Source: Anoxybacteroides rupiense
Lineage (GTDB): Bacteria > Bacillota > Bacilli > Bacillales > Anoxybacillaceae
NCBI RefSeq assembly: GCF_014196195.1
Contig: NZ_JACIDF010000002.1
Location: forward strand, 310,001-374,000
Direction of reading: 5' to 3'
DNA: 64,000 nt
Position numbers and translations under genes: made by a program. Below, in pieces: positions 54,849 through 62,896 of this stretch. Positions within the stretch are counted from its first letter, which is position 1. Each line of letters opens with the position of its first letter. The notes beneath the pieces are model-generated. The model did no database searches. It was not told the DNA's origin and worked only from the letters and a program-made list of their open reading frames with translations.

Positions 54849-55877
54849 TCACTTATTCATCGCTTCAAACATCGGCAGCAAAATCGATAAATACATCAAA
54901 ACGATGAGTAGCCCAATAAACGAAAAGAGGATCGGCTGAATCGTACGTGTCCATTTTTCAAGTTTCTCTTCCAGCTTTTCGAGCACTAGCCGGCTATAAT
55001 GGAACAGCTCCATCGCCAGCTCGCCATTGGATTGACCGTGACGAATGACAAGCCCTAATTCCTTCTCGTAATAAGATCGGCTGCCAATCATCTCCTCTAA
55101 TCGTTGTCCTTTAACCAGCTGTTCTTTCAACGCTGCGCCTTCGGCTCTCAAAAATGGAACATTTTCTTGCTTTTCAAATACTTGAAGCGCTTCATAGACA
55201 GATAAGCCGCTGTTTAATAAATGACTGAACTGCAAAGCAAATAGATGGGTGTGATATAACATGGAAAGATGACGAACAAAAGGGATGCGAAGATATATTT
55301 TGATTTGTTCGATCGGAGGCAGCTTTTTCAGCCAAAAATAGTAACCGGCTATCGCTGCGCCAATAAGAAATGAAAGAGCAGTGAAAACAGAGGGGAAAAT
55401 CGAAAAAAGCTGAAGAATGATTTGGGAAAACGAAAAGCGATGAGAATCCAAAGAGGATGACAACTGCACAAATTGCGGAAGAAGCAATTGCTGAATAAAG
55501 GCAAGCATGATCGCAACCGCACAAAGAAGAAAAAGAGGATAGCGAGCTGCTTTGCGAATTCGTTGCCAATAGCGCGCCCTGCTGAGCAGTAATTTCCCTG
55601 CTTCCGCCAGTCCTTGAGCTAAATCTCCGTGCTGTTCAGCGAAAAAGATCGATCCTACCGCTTCCGAATGAAAAGAAAGAGCTTCTAGCACTTTATAAAA
55701 AGCGAAACCGGAGCGAAGAAGGGAAAGAGCGTGCTGCAAATCGCGACGGCGCAAAACGGGCTGCTGGATTTCTAAAAATTCTATCGCCTGAGATAAGGAG
55801 TAGCCTTTTTCAAGAAGCTGACCTAACCGCCATAAAAATTGTCCCTGCTCTTGAAGCGGCCATGTTTTTTTACGCAT
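54849..55877 (-). CDS. comGB: ComGB, pseudopilus platform membrane protein
   Basis: 342 residues. Two GspF domains (about 10-130 and 215-335) with membrane helices at about 110-130, 155-180 and 312-335; FAEQHGDLAQGLAEAG and RHGQSNGELAMELFHYS are the GspF-type repeats. Assembles the pseudopilus with ComGA. Overlaps comGA by 8 bases. Confidence 0.93.
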   Translation of the reverse strand: MRKKTWPLQEQGQFLWRLGQLLEKGYSLSQAIEFLEIQQPVLRRRDLQHALSLLRSGFAFYKVLEALSFHSEAVGSIFFAEQHGDLAQGLAEAGKLLLSRARYWQRIRKAARYPLFLLCAVAIMLAFIQQLLLPQFVQLSSSLDSHRFSFSQIILQLFSIFPSVFTALSFLIGAAIAGYYFWLKKLPPIEQIKIYLRIPFVRHLSMLYHTHLFALQFSHLLNSGLSVYEALQVFEKQENVPFLRAEGAALKEQLVKGQRLEEMIGSRSYYEKELGLVIRHGQSNGELAMELFHYSRLVLEKLEEKLEKWTRTIQPILFSFIGLLIVLMYLSILLPMFEAMNK

Positions 55878-56934
55878 CTTCTATCATCTCTCTTTTGAAA
55901 ACGGAAGGTGATAAAAAGCCGAGCGCCACTCCTTTTTTCATCATGTGCTGCAGCGTGCGATACCGATACTCCACCTCTTCGCCTCTTGCCGCTTGAATCG
56001 CTCTTGCCAGCGCCTCTCCATGCAAACATTCGTAAACGGCCGCTCGTCTGATCTTCCTTTGCCGGCGGCAAAAAGCCGAACACGCTTCTTTGCAAAATGG
56101 GCACATCAGTTCAACAAGGCGTTGGGCTGTCACAGCCAGCATCGTTTGTTCGATTTCCCGCCAAGAAACGCCAAACTCCAATAAGCGATAAATCGCACCG
56201 ATAGCATTTTTTGTATGCATCGTCGATAAGATTAAATGTCCTGTCAAAGCGGCGCGTACCGCGATTTTCGCCGTTTCTTCATCGCGGATTTCGCCGACGA
56301 TCACGACATCGGGATCATGGCGCAAAATCGCCTTTAGCCCTGTTGCATACGTGATCCCCGCCTTTTCATTGACCTGAACTTGCAACATATTTTCGATCCG
56401 TTTTTCCACAGGATCTTCCAAGGTAATGACATTGCGCGGCCACTTTTTCTGACATGCTGCTAACAGCGTATATAAAGTGGTCGTCTTTCCTGAACCGGTC
56501 GGTCCCGTAAAAATAAGCAAACCGTGGGAATGATGCAAAAGCGACAGCAATATTCGCGTTGTGCTTGGAAATAAAGCAAGATGTGAAAGAGGAAGAAGTG
56601 AGTTGTGAGGAAGGAGACGAATCACGAGGCTTTCATCATAAAGCGTCGGAAGCGTAGATAAGCGCAAGCTGACATGAACTCCGTTTTGAGTGATTTCCAT
56701 GGCTCCGCTTTGCGGGCGACGCCGCTCTCCAATATCCATATCCGCCAAAAACTTAAAATAAACAAGCAGCCGCTCGTATAACCCCTTTTCCAGCATGCCC
56801 TTCACAACGAGCGCTCCATCCATGCGGAACTGGATGAGGGCATCATCTCGTCTTGGAACGATATGAATATCTGAGGCACCGATTTCGCTCGCCTCTTTTA
56901 CGAGACGATCCGCTAATTGTTCAATTTCGTTCAT
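55870..56934 (-). CDS. comGA: ComGA, competence traffic ATPase
   Basis: 354 residues. GspE/PilB ATPase: ASDIHIVPRRDDALIQFRMDG, Walker A FTGPTGSGKTTTLYTLL, Asp box ITLEDPVEKRIENM, Walker B DPDVVIVGEIRDEETAKIA and His box HLILSTMHTKNAIGAI. C-terminal CPFCKEACSAFC is a metal-binding-like cysteine set. Powers pseudopilus assembly and also blocks growth in competent cells in B. subtilis. First gene of comG; AAGGGGTGAATGG before the ATG. I did not find a clear ComK box pair upstream. Confidence 0.96.
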   Translation of the reverse strand: MNEIEQLADRLVKEASEIGASDIHIVPRRDDALIQFRMDGALVVKGMLEKGLYERLLVYFKFLADMDIGERRRPQSGAMEITQNGVHVSLRLSTLPTLYDESLVIRLLPHNSLLPLSHLALFPSTTRILLSLLHHSHGLLIFTGPTGSGKTTTLYTLLAACQKKWPRNVITLEDPVEKRIENMLQVQVNEKAGITYATGLKAILRHDPDVVIVGEIRDEETAKIAVRAALTGHLILSTMHTKNAIGAIYRLLEFGVSWREIEQTMLAVTAQRLVELMCPFCKEACSAFCRRQRKIRRAAVYECLHGEALARAIQAARGEEVEYRYRTLQHMMKKGVALGFLSPSVFKREMIEDA

Positions 56935-57175
56935 CCATTCACCCCTTTTCTCTTAGATAGAATCAGCACCAAATTATAAATTCTCCATTTTTCTACAAAT
57001 TCCTGCATCTTCATCTAAAAAATTTTTTCATCCTTTGATTGATGTGGAAGCAAAATCGTGAATAATTTATGAATTTTGCATCAATAAGACCATTAATTAC
57101 TATAAATATCATTCCAATGGAAAATTAAATGTAATATAATAGAAATAGCATCCGATTGTGTAGGAGTGAATAACC

Positions 57176-57883
57176 ATGGATCAAGTTTTAAAAATTACAA
57201 ATGTATTAGCTGATCCAACCCGGTATCATATCTATGAATACATTACGAAAAAACACAAAGAAGTGTCCGTTCAGGAAATTGCAGAGGTGTTCAGCATCCA
57301 TCCAAATGTGGCACGGCTTCATTTAACAAAGCTGGAAGATGTGAACATGCTTGTTTCGGAGACGCAAAAGACTGGAAAAGGAGGACGTCCAAGCCGGCTA
57401 TACCGTTTGTCGGAGGATGTGATTCATCTGCATTTCCCGTTTCGCGATTATCAGCTTCTTGCCAAAATCGCGATTCAGACAATGATGTCATTAGGGGAAC
57501 AGGGAAAACAGGCGCTATATGAAACAGGAAAAAACTTTGGAAAAGAGATGGTTCAGCAACGCTTTCCACATGATCGGCCAATCGCCCATTTATCATTTGC
57601 CGAAAAAGTTCAGCTTTTAAAAGAAGCGGCTGAAGCCGCTGGATTTTATCCTTCGTTTGATTATAACGAAACAACGCAGAAAATTTATTTTCAAATTTTT
57701 AACTGTCCATTTAAAGAGATCGCTTTGCATCATCCACAAACGGTCTGTGGCATGCATCATGCTTTTTTGCGCGGCATGTTTGAAGCGCTTTTTGATAACG
57801 TGGAGCTAATCGAACTTGATAATATGGCAAACGGATGCGATTCCTGCTCTTATCGCGCAGAATTCGCATCCGCTTGCGAATAA
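57176..57883 (+). CDS. Helix-turn-helix regulator with C-terminal cysteines (SufR-like)
   Basis: 235 residues. ArsR/DeoR-like winged helix (ITNVLADPTRYHIYEYITKKH; VSVQEIAEVFSIHPNVARLHLTKLEDVNMLV; GGRPSRLYRLS). The C-terminal domain has FNCPF, 13 residues, CGMHHAF, then NGCDSCSYR. The C...C...CxxC set resembles the Fe-S ligating cysteines of cyanobacterial SufR, so an iron-sulfur or metal sensor is plausible. ATG at 57176 with AGGAGTG upstream. The inverted repeat ATTCC-AAT-GGAA lies 60 bases ahead of the start and may be its own operator. Divergent from comGA. Confidence 0.75.
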   Translation: MDQVLKITNVLADPTRYHIYEYITKKHKEVSVQEIAEVFSIHPNVARLHLTKLEDVNMLVSETQKTGKGGRPSRLYRLSEDVIHLHFPFRDYQLLAKIAIQTMMSLGEQGKQALYETGKNFGKEMVQQRFPHDRPIAHLSFAEKVQLLKEAAEAAGFYPSFDYNETTQKIYFQIFNCPFKEIALHHPQTVCGMHHAFLRGMFEALFDNVELIELDNMANGCDSCSYRAEFASACE

Positions 57884-57949
57884 ATGCGCTTGGAAGGCCA
57901 TCGTTTCATCCGCTGCGGTCGGCCTTCTTTCCGAAAATTGAAAGCGCTG

Positions 57950-57979
57950 TTTACATAGCTATAATCTGTACATTATAAT
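57950..57979 (+). promoter_or_regulatory. Sigma-A promoter of yqgY
   Basis: TTTACA (57950-57955), 18 bases, TATAAT (57974-57979), about 40 bases before the yqgY ATG. Confidence 0.7.
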
Positions 57980-58021
57980 ATGTAGAGGCAGCTATTAGGG
58001 CAAAAAGGAGGGATACATAAG

Positions 58022-58264
58022 ATGGACCGCATGTTCCGTGTTTTATCGTTCTGGACTGGTATTTTTGCAGTAATGTTTTACCTTGGCCATATGCATACCA
58101 CTTCCTTGATTTTCTTCGGCCAAACGCTGTTCTTCTTATTGTTAGGCTACTTAAAGCTGACAGAGCGGATGTACATCTATATTTTTGGTGCATACTTAAC
58201 GATTTTCTTCGCGGCCTTTACGTATTGGACCACATTTATGCTTGTGCCCGGAGTAGGGGAATAA
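58022..58264 (+). CDS. yqgY: DUF2626 membrane protein YqgY
   Basis: 80 residues, highly hydrophobic, three helices. MDRMFRVLSFWTGIFAVMFYLG, FFGQTLFFLLLGYLKLTERMYIY and FAAFTYWTTFM are near-identical to B. subtilis YqgY. Function unknown. AAAAGGAGGG upstream of the ATG. Confidence 0.9.
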   Translation: MDRMFRVLSFWTGIFAVMFYLGHMHTTSLIFFGQTLFFLLLGYLKLTERMYIYIFGAYLTIFFAAFTYWTTFMLVPGVGE

Positions 58265-58271
58265 CCTACAA

Positions 58272-58315
58272 AATGATAGACAAAGCCAACATTGGCTTTG
58301 TCTATCATCATTTTC
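58272..58315 (+). terminator. yqgY terminator
   Basis: ATGATAGACAAAGCCAA / TTGGCTTTGTCTATCAT, a perfect 17-bp stem with a tiny loop, then CATTTTC. Closely resembles the yqgW terminator at 61176. Confidence 0.85.
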
Positions 58316-58460
58316 ACCCTCTTCATGGACAGTGATGGTTTCACATCAAACTGGTTTGAACATGCTTGGTAGACAAAAAACGCTGCCGAATGAAGACGCG
58401 AATCAAGCCAAAACGAACGAGGTCCTTGACAAAGGATGAAAGCGTTTGTCAATAGTCTGA

Positions 58461-58486
58461 AGCGATGGAATTCCATCGCTTTTTTG
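58461..58486 (+). terminator. Plus-strand hairpin terminator facing the methyltransferase gene
   Basis: AGCGATGGAATTCCATCGCT is a perfect palindrome followed by TTTTTT on the plus strand. No plus-strand gene lies between it and the yqgY terminator, so it either backs that up or ends a short transcript from 58316-58460. Confidence 0.65.
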
Positions 58487-58497
58487 CGTGTCGGCAC

Positions 58498-59625
58498 TTA
58501 TAAAAAGCTGGGCTCCACCCAAATTTTCTCCCAATCCATTTGGAGATTTTTCTGCTGAATCATCACTTGGAAAAATGCGCTCATCCCTTCATCCATCATC
58601 AGCGAACGAATCGCTCGGTTGCGCTTGCTTTGTTCTGAAAACGGGTCGCTGCCATCATGCTCCTTTAATTGTGTTAATATTCCTGCCGCCAATAAGAAAC
58701 GATCCTGCCTAATGGTTTGCACCCATTCCCATCCAGCGATATTTCCATACATTCGCAGGGCATCCCATTGGATATGGGCGGTTAGATCCATTTGTCCGGG
58801 ATAAGCGAGAGGATCTCGGATAAGCCGATGTTGATAATACCCCCTCAAGCTTCCTTGATGACGGGCGGGGTTTGCCCATTCTTCATCGGTGTAGCCATAA
58901 TCGACAGTAATCATCACACATTCCGCAAATACATGAGCATTTTCTAATAGAAAAGATTTCATAGCAAGCGGAACTTCCAATCGTTGCCCTTCTTTTAGAA
59001 CAATATTTCGTTCCTGCAAATAAACGATAATCTGTTCATTTTGCAACATATGCGGCTCTTCTACCAGTTCATTCTCACGCAAAGCGACAAACAGCTCATA
59101 TATCTGTCCCTTTTCTTTCTTTATCACATGCACAGGAAGCGCATCAAAAAATTCATTGCTAAACATAATTCCTGAAAACGGCGCATGCTTTTTACAAAAA
59201 TCGTCAAAATGCCGGTACTGTATCACTTTTTCAGCGAATTCTCCTAGTATTTCTGCTTGCCTTGTTCGCTGGTATGGACTAATTTCAATAAGGATATAGG
59301 TTAATGATTGGTAAGTATGCGGTGATTGATTTTTCCATTCCTGCAAAACAGCACGAGCAAAAGCCCCATCTCCCCCGCCGAGTTCGCAAATACATGGAGG
59401 AATGCGCCCCGTTTCCACTAGTTTAATGAATAAAGACGCAAATAATGTGCTAAACACACTCGATACATGGCTGCTCGTATAAAAATCACCATGACGGCCA
59501 ATTTTTATACGCTCGTTCATATAATAGCCATGCTGTTCGTCATATAAAGCTGCATTCATGTAATCGGCATATGACATTCGTTGATTTGGCGATGCCTTAA
59601 GCTTCTCCAACAAAAAATTACACAT
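58498..59625 (-). CDS. MidA/DUF185-family SAM-dependent methyltransferase
   Basis: 375 residues. MSYADYMNAALYDEQHGYYMNERIKIGRHGDFYTSSHVSS is the N-terminal hallmark of the DUF185 family (mitochondrial MidA/NDUFAF7). CICELGGGDGAFARAVL is the SAM-binding motif I and GIMFSNEFFDALPVHVI motif II; RGYYQHR and DLTAHIQWDAL are also conserved. NDUFAF7 methylates an arginine of a complex I subunit; the bacterial substrate is unknown. ATG at 59625 with AAAGGAG upstream. Confidence 0.88.
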   Translation of the reverse strand: MCNFLLEKLKASPNQRMSYADYMNAALYDEQHGYYMNERIKIGRHGDFYTSSHVSSVFSTLFASLFIKLVETGRIPPCICELGGGDGAFARAVLQEWKNQSPHTYQSLTYILIEISPYQRTRQAEILGEFAEKVIQYRHFDDFCKKHAPFSGIMFSNEFFDALPVHVIKKEKGQIYELFVALRENELVEEPHMLQNEQIIVYLQERNIVLKEGQRLEVPLAMKSFLLENAHVFAECVMITVDYGYTDEEWANPARHQGSLRGYYQHRLIRDPLAYPGQMDLTAHIQWDALRMYGNIAGWEWVQTIRQDRFLLAAGILTQLKEHDGSDPFSEQSKRNRAIRSLMMDEGMSAFFQVMIQQKNLQMDWEKIWVEPSFL

Positions 59626-59645
59626 TTTATTTTCTCCTTTGGAGT

Positions 59646-59683
59646 TTTTCACTATTGACATAGTGAAAATATTATTATATTGT
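59646..59683 (+). promoter_or_regulatory. Promoter with palindromic operator for a plus-strand transcript
   Basis: TTGACA (59655-59660), 17 bases, TATTGT (59678-59683). The -35 box is at the centre of a perfect 10-bp inverted repeat, TTTTCACTAT and ATAGTGAAAA separated by TGAC (59646-59669). This looks like a repressor operator. The same palindrome lies 21-44 bases upstream of the minus-strand methyltransferase ATG, so it may control both directions or fold in that mRNA leader. Confidence 0.6.
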
Positions 59684-59689
59684 TATGAT

Positions 59690-59772
59690 AGTAGCTTAAC
59701 TATATCCCCTCCCATTATATGGATAGAACATCCCCCAAAGTCCCTTCTCAATTATTGAGAAGGGCTTTTTTT
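59690..59772 (+). ncRNA. Candidate small RNA with C-rich loop
   Basis: About 83 nt between a good plus-strand promoter and a strong terminator (CCCTTCTCAAT / ATTGAGAAGGG then C and seven T, 59742-59772), with no open frame. Near the 5' end CTATAT (59700-59705) pairs with ATATGG (59717-59722), exposing a CCCCTCCCATT loop complementary to Shine-Dalgarno sequences. A second single-stranded ATCCCCCAAAG follows. This is the layout of Gram-positive trans-acting sRNAs such as FsrA or RsaE/RoxS. It is not at a locus I know for those. Confidence 0.55.
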
Positions 59773-59783
59773 ATGAAGCCCTT

Positions 59784-60416
59784 TTAAAAACCATGCAAAA
59801 ATGGATTGGTGTCCATTTCCGTTCCAATGGTTGTTTCCGGTCCGTGTCCCGGTAATAACGCTGTTTCTTCCGGTAAAACAAGCAAGCGCTCATGAATGCT
59901 CCGCATAAGCTCTTCATAGTTTCCTCCTAGTAAATCCGTGCGCCCGATGCTTCCAGCAAATAATACATCTCCCGAAAACACCGCTTCTATCTCAGGACAA
60001 TAGTAGGAAACACTGCCTGGTGAATGCCCTGGCGTTTCCAAAACCTCCAAGGCAAATGAGCCGATCGTCAACGTTGTTTCGTTTTGCAAACAATGTGGCT
60101 CATGTGCAACCTGCACCTTCTCACCGATAAAATAGGCAGATCCATTTAATGATGGGTTAGAGAGCCAAGCTTTTTCTTTCTCATGCAAATAAATCGGAAG
60201 CTTCCATCTGATTAGCAAGTCATTGATCGCTCCAATATGGTCAAAATGAGCATGTGTCAGCAAAATCGCCAACGGCTCCCATCCTTGCTGTTCAATCGAA
60301 CGGATCAGCTTCTCCCCTTCGCTTCCGGGATCAAAAATGAGGCACGTTCCATCAGAGTGAGATAAAATATAGGCATTAGTTTCCAGTGGTCCAAGCGGAA
60401 TGCGGTTCCATTTCAT
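59784..60416 (-). CDS. yqgX: Metallo-beta-lactamase-fold hydrolase YqgX (glyoxalase II-like)
   Basis: 210 residues. Metal motif THAHFDHIGA, further ligands in LETPGHSPGS and FSGDVLF and a C-terminal LPGHGPETTIG: a glyoxalase II-like dinuclear hydrolase. B. subtilis YqgX is described as a probable hydroxyacylglutathione-type hydrolase, here likely acting on other thiol esters. ATG at 60416 with AAGGGAG upstream; the in-frame ATGs at 60422 and 60449 are less well placed. Confidence 0.92.
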   Translation of the reverse strand: MKWNRIPLGPLETNAYILSHSDGTCLIFDPGSEGEKLIRSIEQQGWEPLAILLTHAHFDHIGAINDLLIRWKLPIYLHEKEKAWLSNPSLNGSAYFIGEKVQVAHEPHCLQNETTLTIGSFALEVLETPGHSPGSVSYYCPEIEAVFSGDVLFAGSIGRTDLLGGNYEELMRSIHERLLVLPEETALLPGHGPETTIGTEMDTNPFLHGF

Positions 60417-60502
60417 AAACATACTCCCTTCATTCTTTATATCCATCATTTTACTCTACCTCTTTATTTGTTACAATAAAAAGAAAAAGAAGAGGGAATC
60501 AT

Positions 60503-60925
60503 ATGATAAAGCGATATGCGCTTTCGCCGTTCGAACAAATAAACAGCACGATCCTTGATCAAGATGAGGAATGGGTCATTGTTTCACAGCTCCCTAACTT
60601 GATCTCCAGCTATGAAACGCTTTTTGAGCTGGAACAGCCGACTACCACTACATCGTTGTTTAGCGATTATGGCTTTCTCTCAGCAAATGGGCGCTTCTAC
60701 CTGTTTGCATCTTTGGTCACTGCCTTTTCCATTGTGGATGGCGATCCTTTGGAAATCGACATGTTTCTGCTTCAGCTTGAAGAATACATGATTGCCCAAG
60801 AGTCAACAGGCACCATCATCTATTGGATCGATGGGCAATATGAGGAATTGCTGGTGAAAAACGCAGCGGTCTACCATGTTGTTATTCACATTTTCGACCT
60901 CGACAAAATGGGAAAAAACGATTAA
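60503..60925 (+). CDS. Unknown acidic protein between yqgX and yqgW
   Basis: 140 residues, start MIKRYALSPFEQINSTILDQDEEWVIV with GAAGAGGGA upstream, so a genuine gene by context. Acidic, soluble, with LEIDMFLLQLEEYMIAQESTGTIIYWIDGQYEEL and a C-terminal VVIHIFDLDKMG. No motif that I recognise. It precedes yqgW by 63 bases on the same strand and is divergent from yqgX. It has no counterpart I can name in the B. subtilis order. Confidence 0.7.
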   Translation: MIKRYALSPFEQINSTILDQDEEWVIVSQLPNLISSYETLFELEQPTTTTSLFSDYGFLSANGRFYLFASLVTAFSIVDGDPLEIDMFLLQLEEYMIAQESTGTIIYWIDGQYEELLVKNAAVYHVVIHIFDLDKMGKND

Positions 60926-60988
60926 AATGTAAAGTGATTCTTCATTTCTTTACATACAGTCTTACTTGCGAAAAGGGGGGTAAGTATA

Positions 60989-61165
60989 ATGGGATTGGTC
61001 ATCATTTTTGCACTTGTGACATTGTTAGCGCTTTACGGAATTGTACGTTCATTGCGTCAAAAGAATATACTTGCTTTATTATTTGGTTTAGGAACAGCGG
61101 CTGTATTCGGCTGGTTTACCATTATGACCGTCATTCATCACGGATTTCCAACGGGCACACATTAA
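60989..61165 (+). CDS. yqgW: DUF2759 small membrane protein YqgW
   Basis: 58 residues: MGLVIIFALVTLLALYGIV, a short basic loop RSLRQKN, then LALLFGLGTAAVFGWFTIMTVIHHG. Two membrane helices; the DUF2759 family (YqgW). AAAAGGGGGG precedes the ATG and a terminator follows. Function unknown. Confidence 0.85.
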   Translation: MGLVIIFALVTLLALYGIVRSLRQKNILALLFGLGTAAVFGWFTIMTVIHHGFPTGTH

Positions 61166-61175
61166 AACAAGAACA

Positions 61176-61219
61176 GGTTGTAGACAAAGTCAAAATCGGC
61201 TTTGTCTACAACCATTTTT
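61176..61219 (+). terminator. yqgW terminator
   Basis: GGTTGTAGACAAAG / CTTTGTCTACAACC, a perfect 14-bp stem, followed by ATTTTTA. Similar in sequence to the yqgY terminator. Confidence 0.88.
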
Positions 61220-61228
61220 ACGCGGTCT

Positions 61229-61585
61229 CTATTCAGGTGATATGTCCACACGAGACGGGCTTGAGTTTTTATTTTCGTTTAATTTTTCGCGGACACTTGT
61301 CACTTTTTCAGCCATGCTTCGTTTTTTATCGCGTCGGTCATCAATTCGTATATTGGTCGCTACCCGCTGAATTCCATTGGAAAATGGAACCTCATGGATC
61401 GCTTGAATGACTTCAAACAATACGGAAAGCTCCCCTTCAATGATCGTATTCATTGGCGTCAGCATAAAATCAATCTTTCCCTCTCGTTTATACACTTCCA
61501 ACACTTTTTGAATTTCAGCTACATACTCACTTACGCTTGGTCCTTGCGTTCCGATTGGAATTACTGTTACATCAACAATGGCCAT
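61229..61585 (-). CDS. yqgV: MTH1187/YkoF-type thiamine-binding protein YqgV
   Basis: 118 residues: MAIVDVTVIPIGTQGPSVSEYVAEIQKVLE, then KIDFMLTPMNTIIEGE and ATNIRIDDRRDKK. The MTH1187 (DUF77) fold; members bind thiamine or its pyrimidine moiety. Cytoplasmic. Homologue of B. subtilis YqgV. The C-terminal 15 residues are longer and less conserved than in the family as I recall it. Confidence 0.88.
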   Translation of the reverse strand: MAIVDVTVIPIGTQGPSVSEYVAEIQKVLEVYKREGKIDFMLTPMNTIIEGELSVLFEVIQAIHEVPFSNGIQRVATNIRIDDRRDKKRSMAEKVTSVREKLNENKNSSPSRVDISPE

Positions 61586-61651
61586 TTGTCTAGCTCCCTT
61601 TATCTCAGTTTCTTTTTCTACCTCAATTATAATCGGAGGAGCTTCGTTTCT

Positions 61652-62839
61652 TCAACTGATGGCCAATAAGGAAAGCAGCATTTTTAAAGCATGCTCTTTA
61701 ATTTGTCCGAACTGTTCGAGCGGCAACGGATTGACTCCTTCACCCAACTCAACCGTATAGCCTGGACGTTTCCATTCTTGAATAAACCAATCACGATAAC
61801 CGGCATGGCTATCAATATAACGGACTGCTTGATATCCGCTCGCTTTTGCTAATGCGTTTACAATCGGTTCCGCGTCTTCCGGTTCCCAGCCTTCATATCC
61901 CCAATAAATTTCTTTTCCTTGGGTATGAAACGCCACTATTATTTCAAAATCACGATTGTAGGCTAAATCTGCCATGGCTTTCGCCTCAGGCTCTGTCAGA
62001 GGGGAAAATCCCGGAAAGTCGCGAGGGGCAGGTGATTTCGGGATTTTTCTGGCTTGTTCTATTTCCCATTTAGCTGGAAACTGATTGTTTAAATCGACTC
62101 CGCGAATATTCGCTTTCCATTGCGAAAAATCTCGTTCTCCTTGATTGATCCGCAATACTTCGCTTCGATATGGTTCTTGATTTGGCGGTCCGTTCAACAC
62201 TAAATCTACTCCATCTGGATTGACCATCGGCACAATTGACAATGTTACTTTTTTGTAATAATCCATTAGCGTATGTCCAAACAAGACATTTCCATTTGTC
62301 AATGCCAGTACATACTCATTAATAAATGACATAATGGCCGCCGTCGTGATCCATTCATTCGCATGAAAGGAGCCATTCAAATGAATTTTTTTCGGGCCGC
62401 ATCCAATCGTCAACTCTATGATCGGCTGCCCTAATACACTTGTTCCAATTACTTTTTGTTTAATAAAGGGGTAATGTGTGCATAGGTCGTCAATATCTTG
62501 TTTCATACTAGCAAAATCATACGGTTTTTGTCCATTAACCAATGTCGCCTCAATCCGCCGGGGAATTCGTAATGGAAGACGGTCATCGTTCATTCGCTGC
62601 AGCACTTCTGTAGGCAGCGAAGCCGAGCAGGCGATTTGCTCCAGTGTTTCTGATGTTTGACTATGATACGCGACGACATCATATCCTGGAATTTGAATGA
62701 TTTCACCATCATGCAATTCATTACTTACATGCGGATTTGCTTCCGCTATTAACTCGTGCGGAATAGCCAGCCATTGGCTATACATATGCAACGTATCGCC
62801 TTGTCGGGCACGAATCATCCGTTGTATCGCCTCCTTCAT
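61652..62839 (-). CDS. yqgT: M14 gamma-D-glutamyl-diamino acid peptidase with LysM (YqgT)
   Basis: 395 residues. LysM domains at the N-terminus (ARQGDTLHMYSQWLAIPHELI; VVAYHSQTSETLEQIACSASLP). The zinc carboxypeptidase domain follows, with HANEWITTAAIMSF (zinc His and Glu), VPMVNPDGVDLV, GVDLNNQFPAKW, IIVAFHTQGKEIYWGYEG and catalytic Glu in YTVELGEG. Related to endopeptidase I (ENP1) that cleaves gamma-D-Glu-diaminopimelate in peptidoglycan. No signal peptide. ATG at 62839 with AGAAGGA upstream. Confidence 0.92.
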   Translation of the reverse strand: MKEAIQRMIRARQGDTLHMYSQWLAIPHELIAEANPHVSNELHDGEIIQIPGYDVVAYHSQTSETLEQIACSASLPTEVLQRMNDDRLPLRIPRRIEATLVNGQKPYDFASMKQDIDDLCTHYPFIKQKVIGTSVLGQPIIELTIGCGPKKIHLNGSFHANEWITTAAIMSFINEYVLALTNGNVLFGHTLMDYYKKVTLSIVPMVNPDGVDLVLNGPPNQEPYRSEVLRINQGERDFSQWKANIRGVDLNNQFPAKWEIEQARKIPKSPAPRDFPGFSPLTEPEAKAMADLAYNRDFEIIVAFHTQGKEIYWGYEGWEPEDAEPIVNALAKASGYQAVRYIDSHAGYRDWFIQEWKRPGYTVELGEGVNPLPLEQFGQIKEHALKMLLSLLAIS

Positions 62840-62896
62840 TTCTTTCCTTCTTTTCAACATATGATGGAGTGAAAAGAAAATGACCGATAAACAAGC

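Noticed and set aside
56935-57175. ComK box pair ahead of comGA
   Set aside because: The A6T6 run near 57018 has the wrong spacing (AAAA-N4-TTTT) and no convincing partner.
57939-57952. CcpA cre site TGAAAGCGCTGTTT upstream of yqgY
   Set aside because: The last two consensus positions fail and there is no supporting context.
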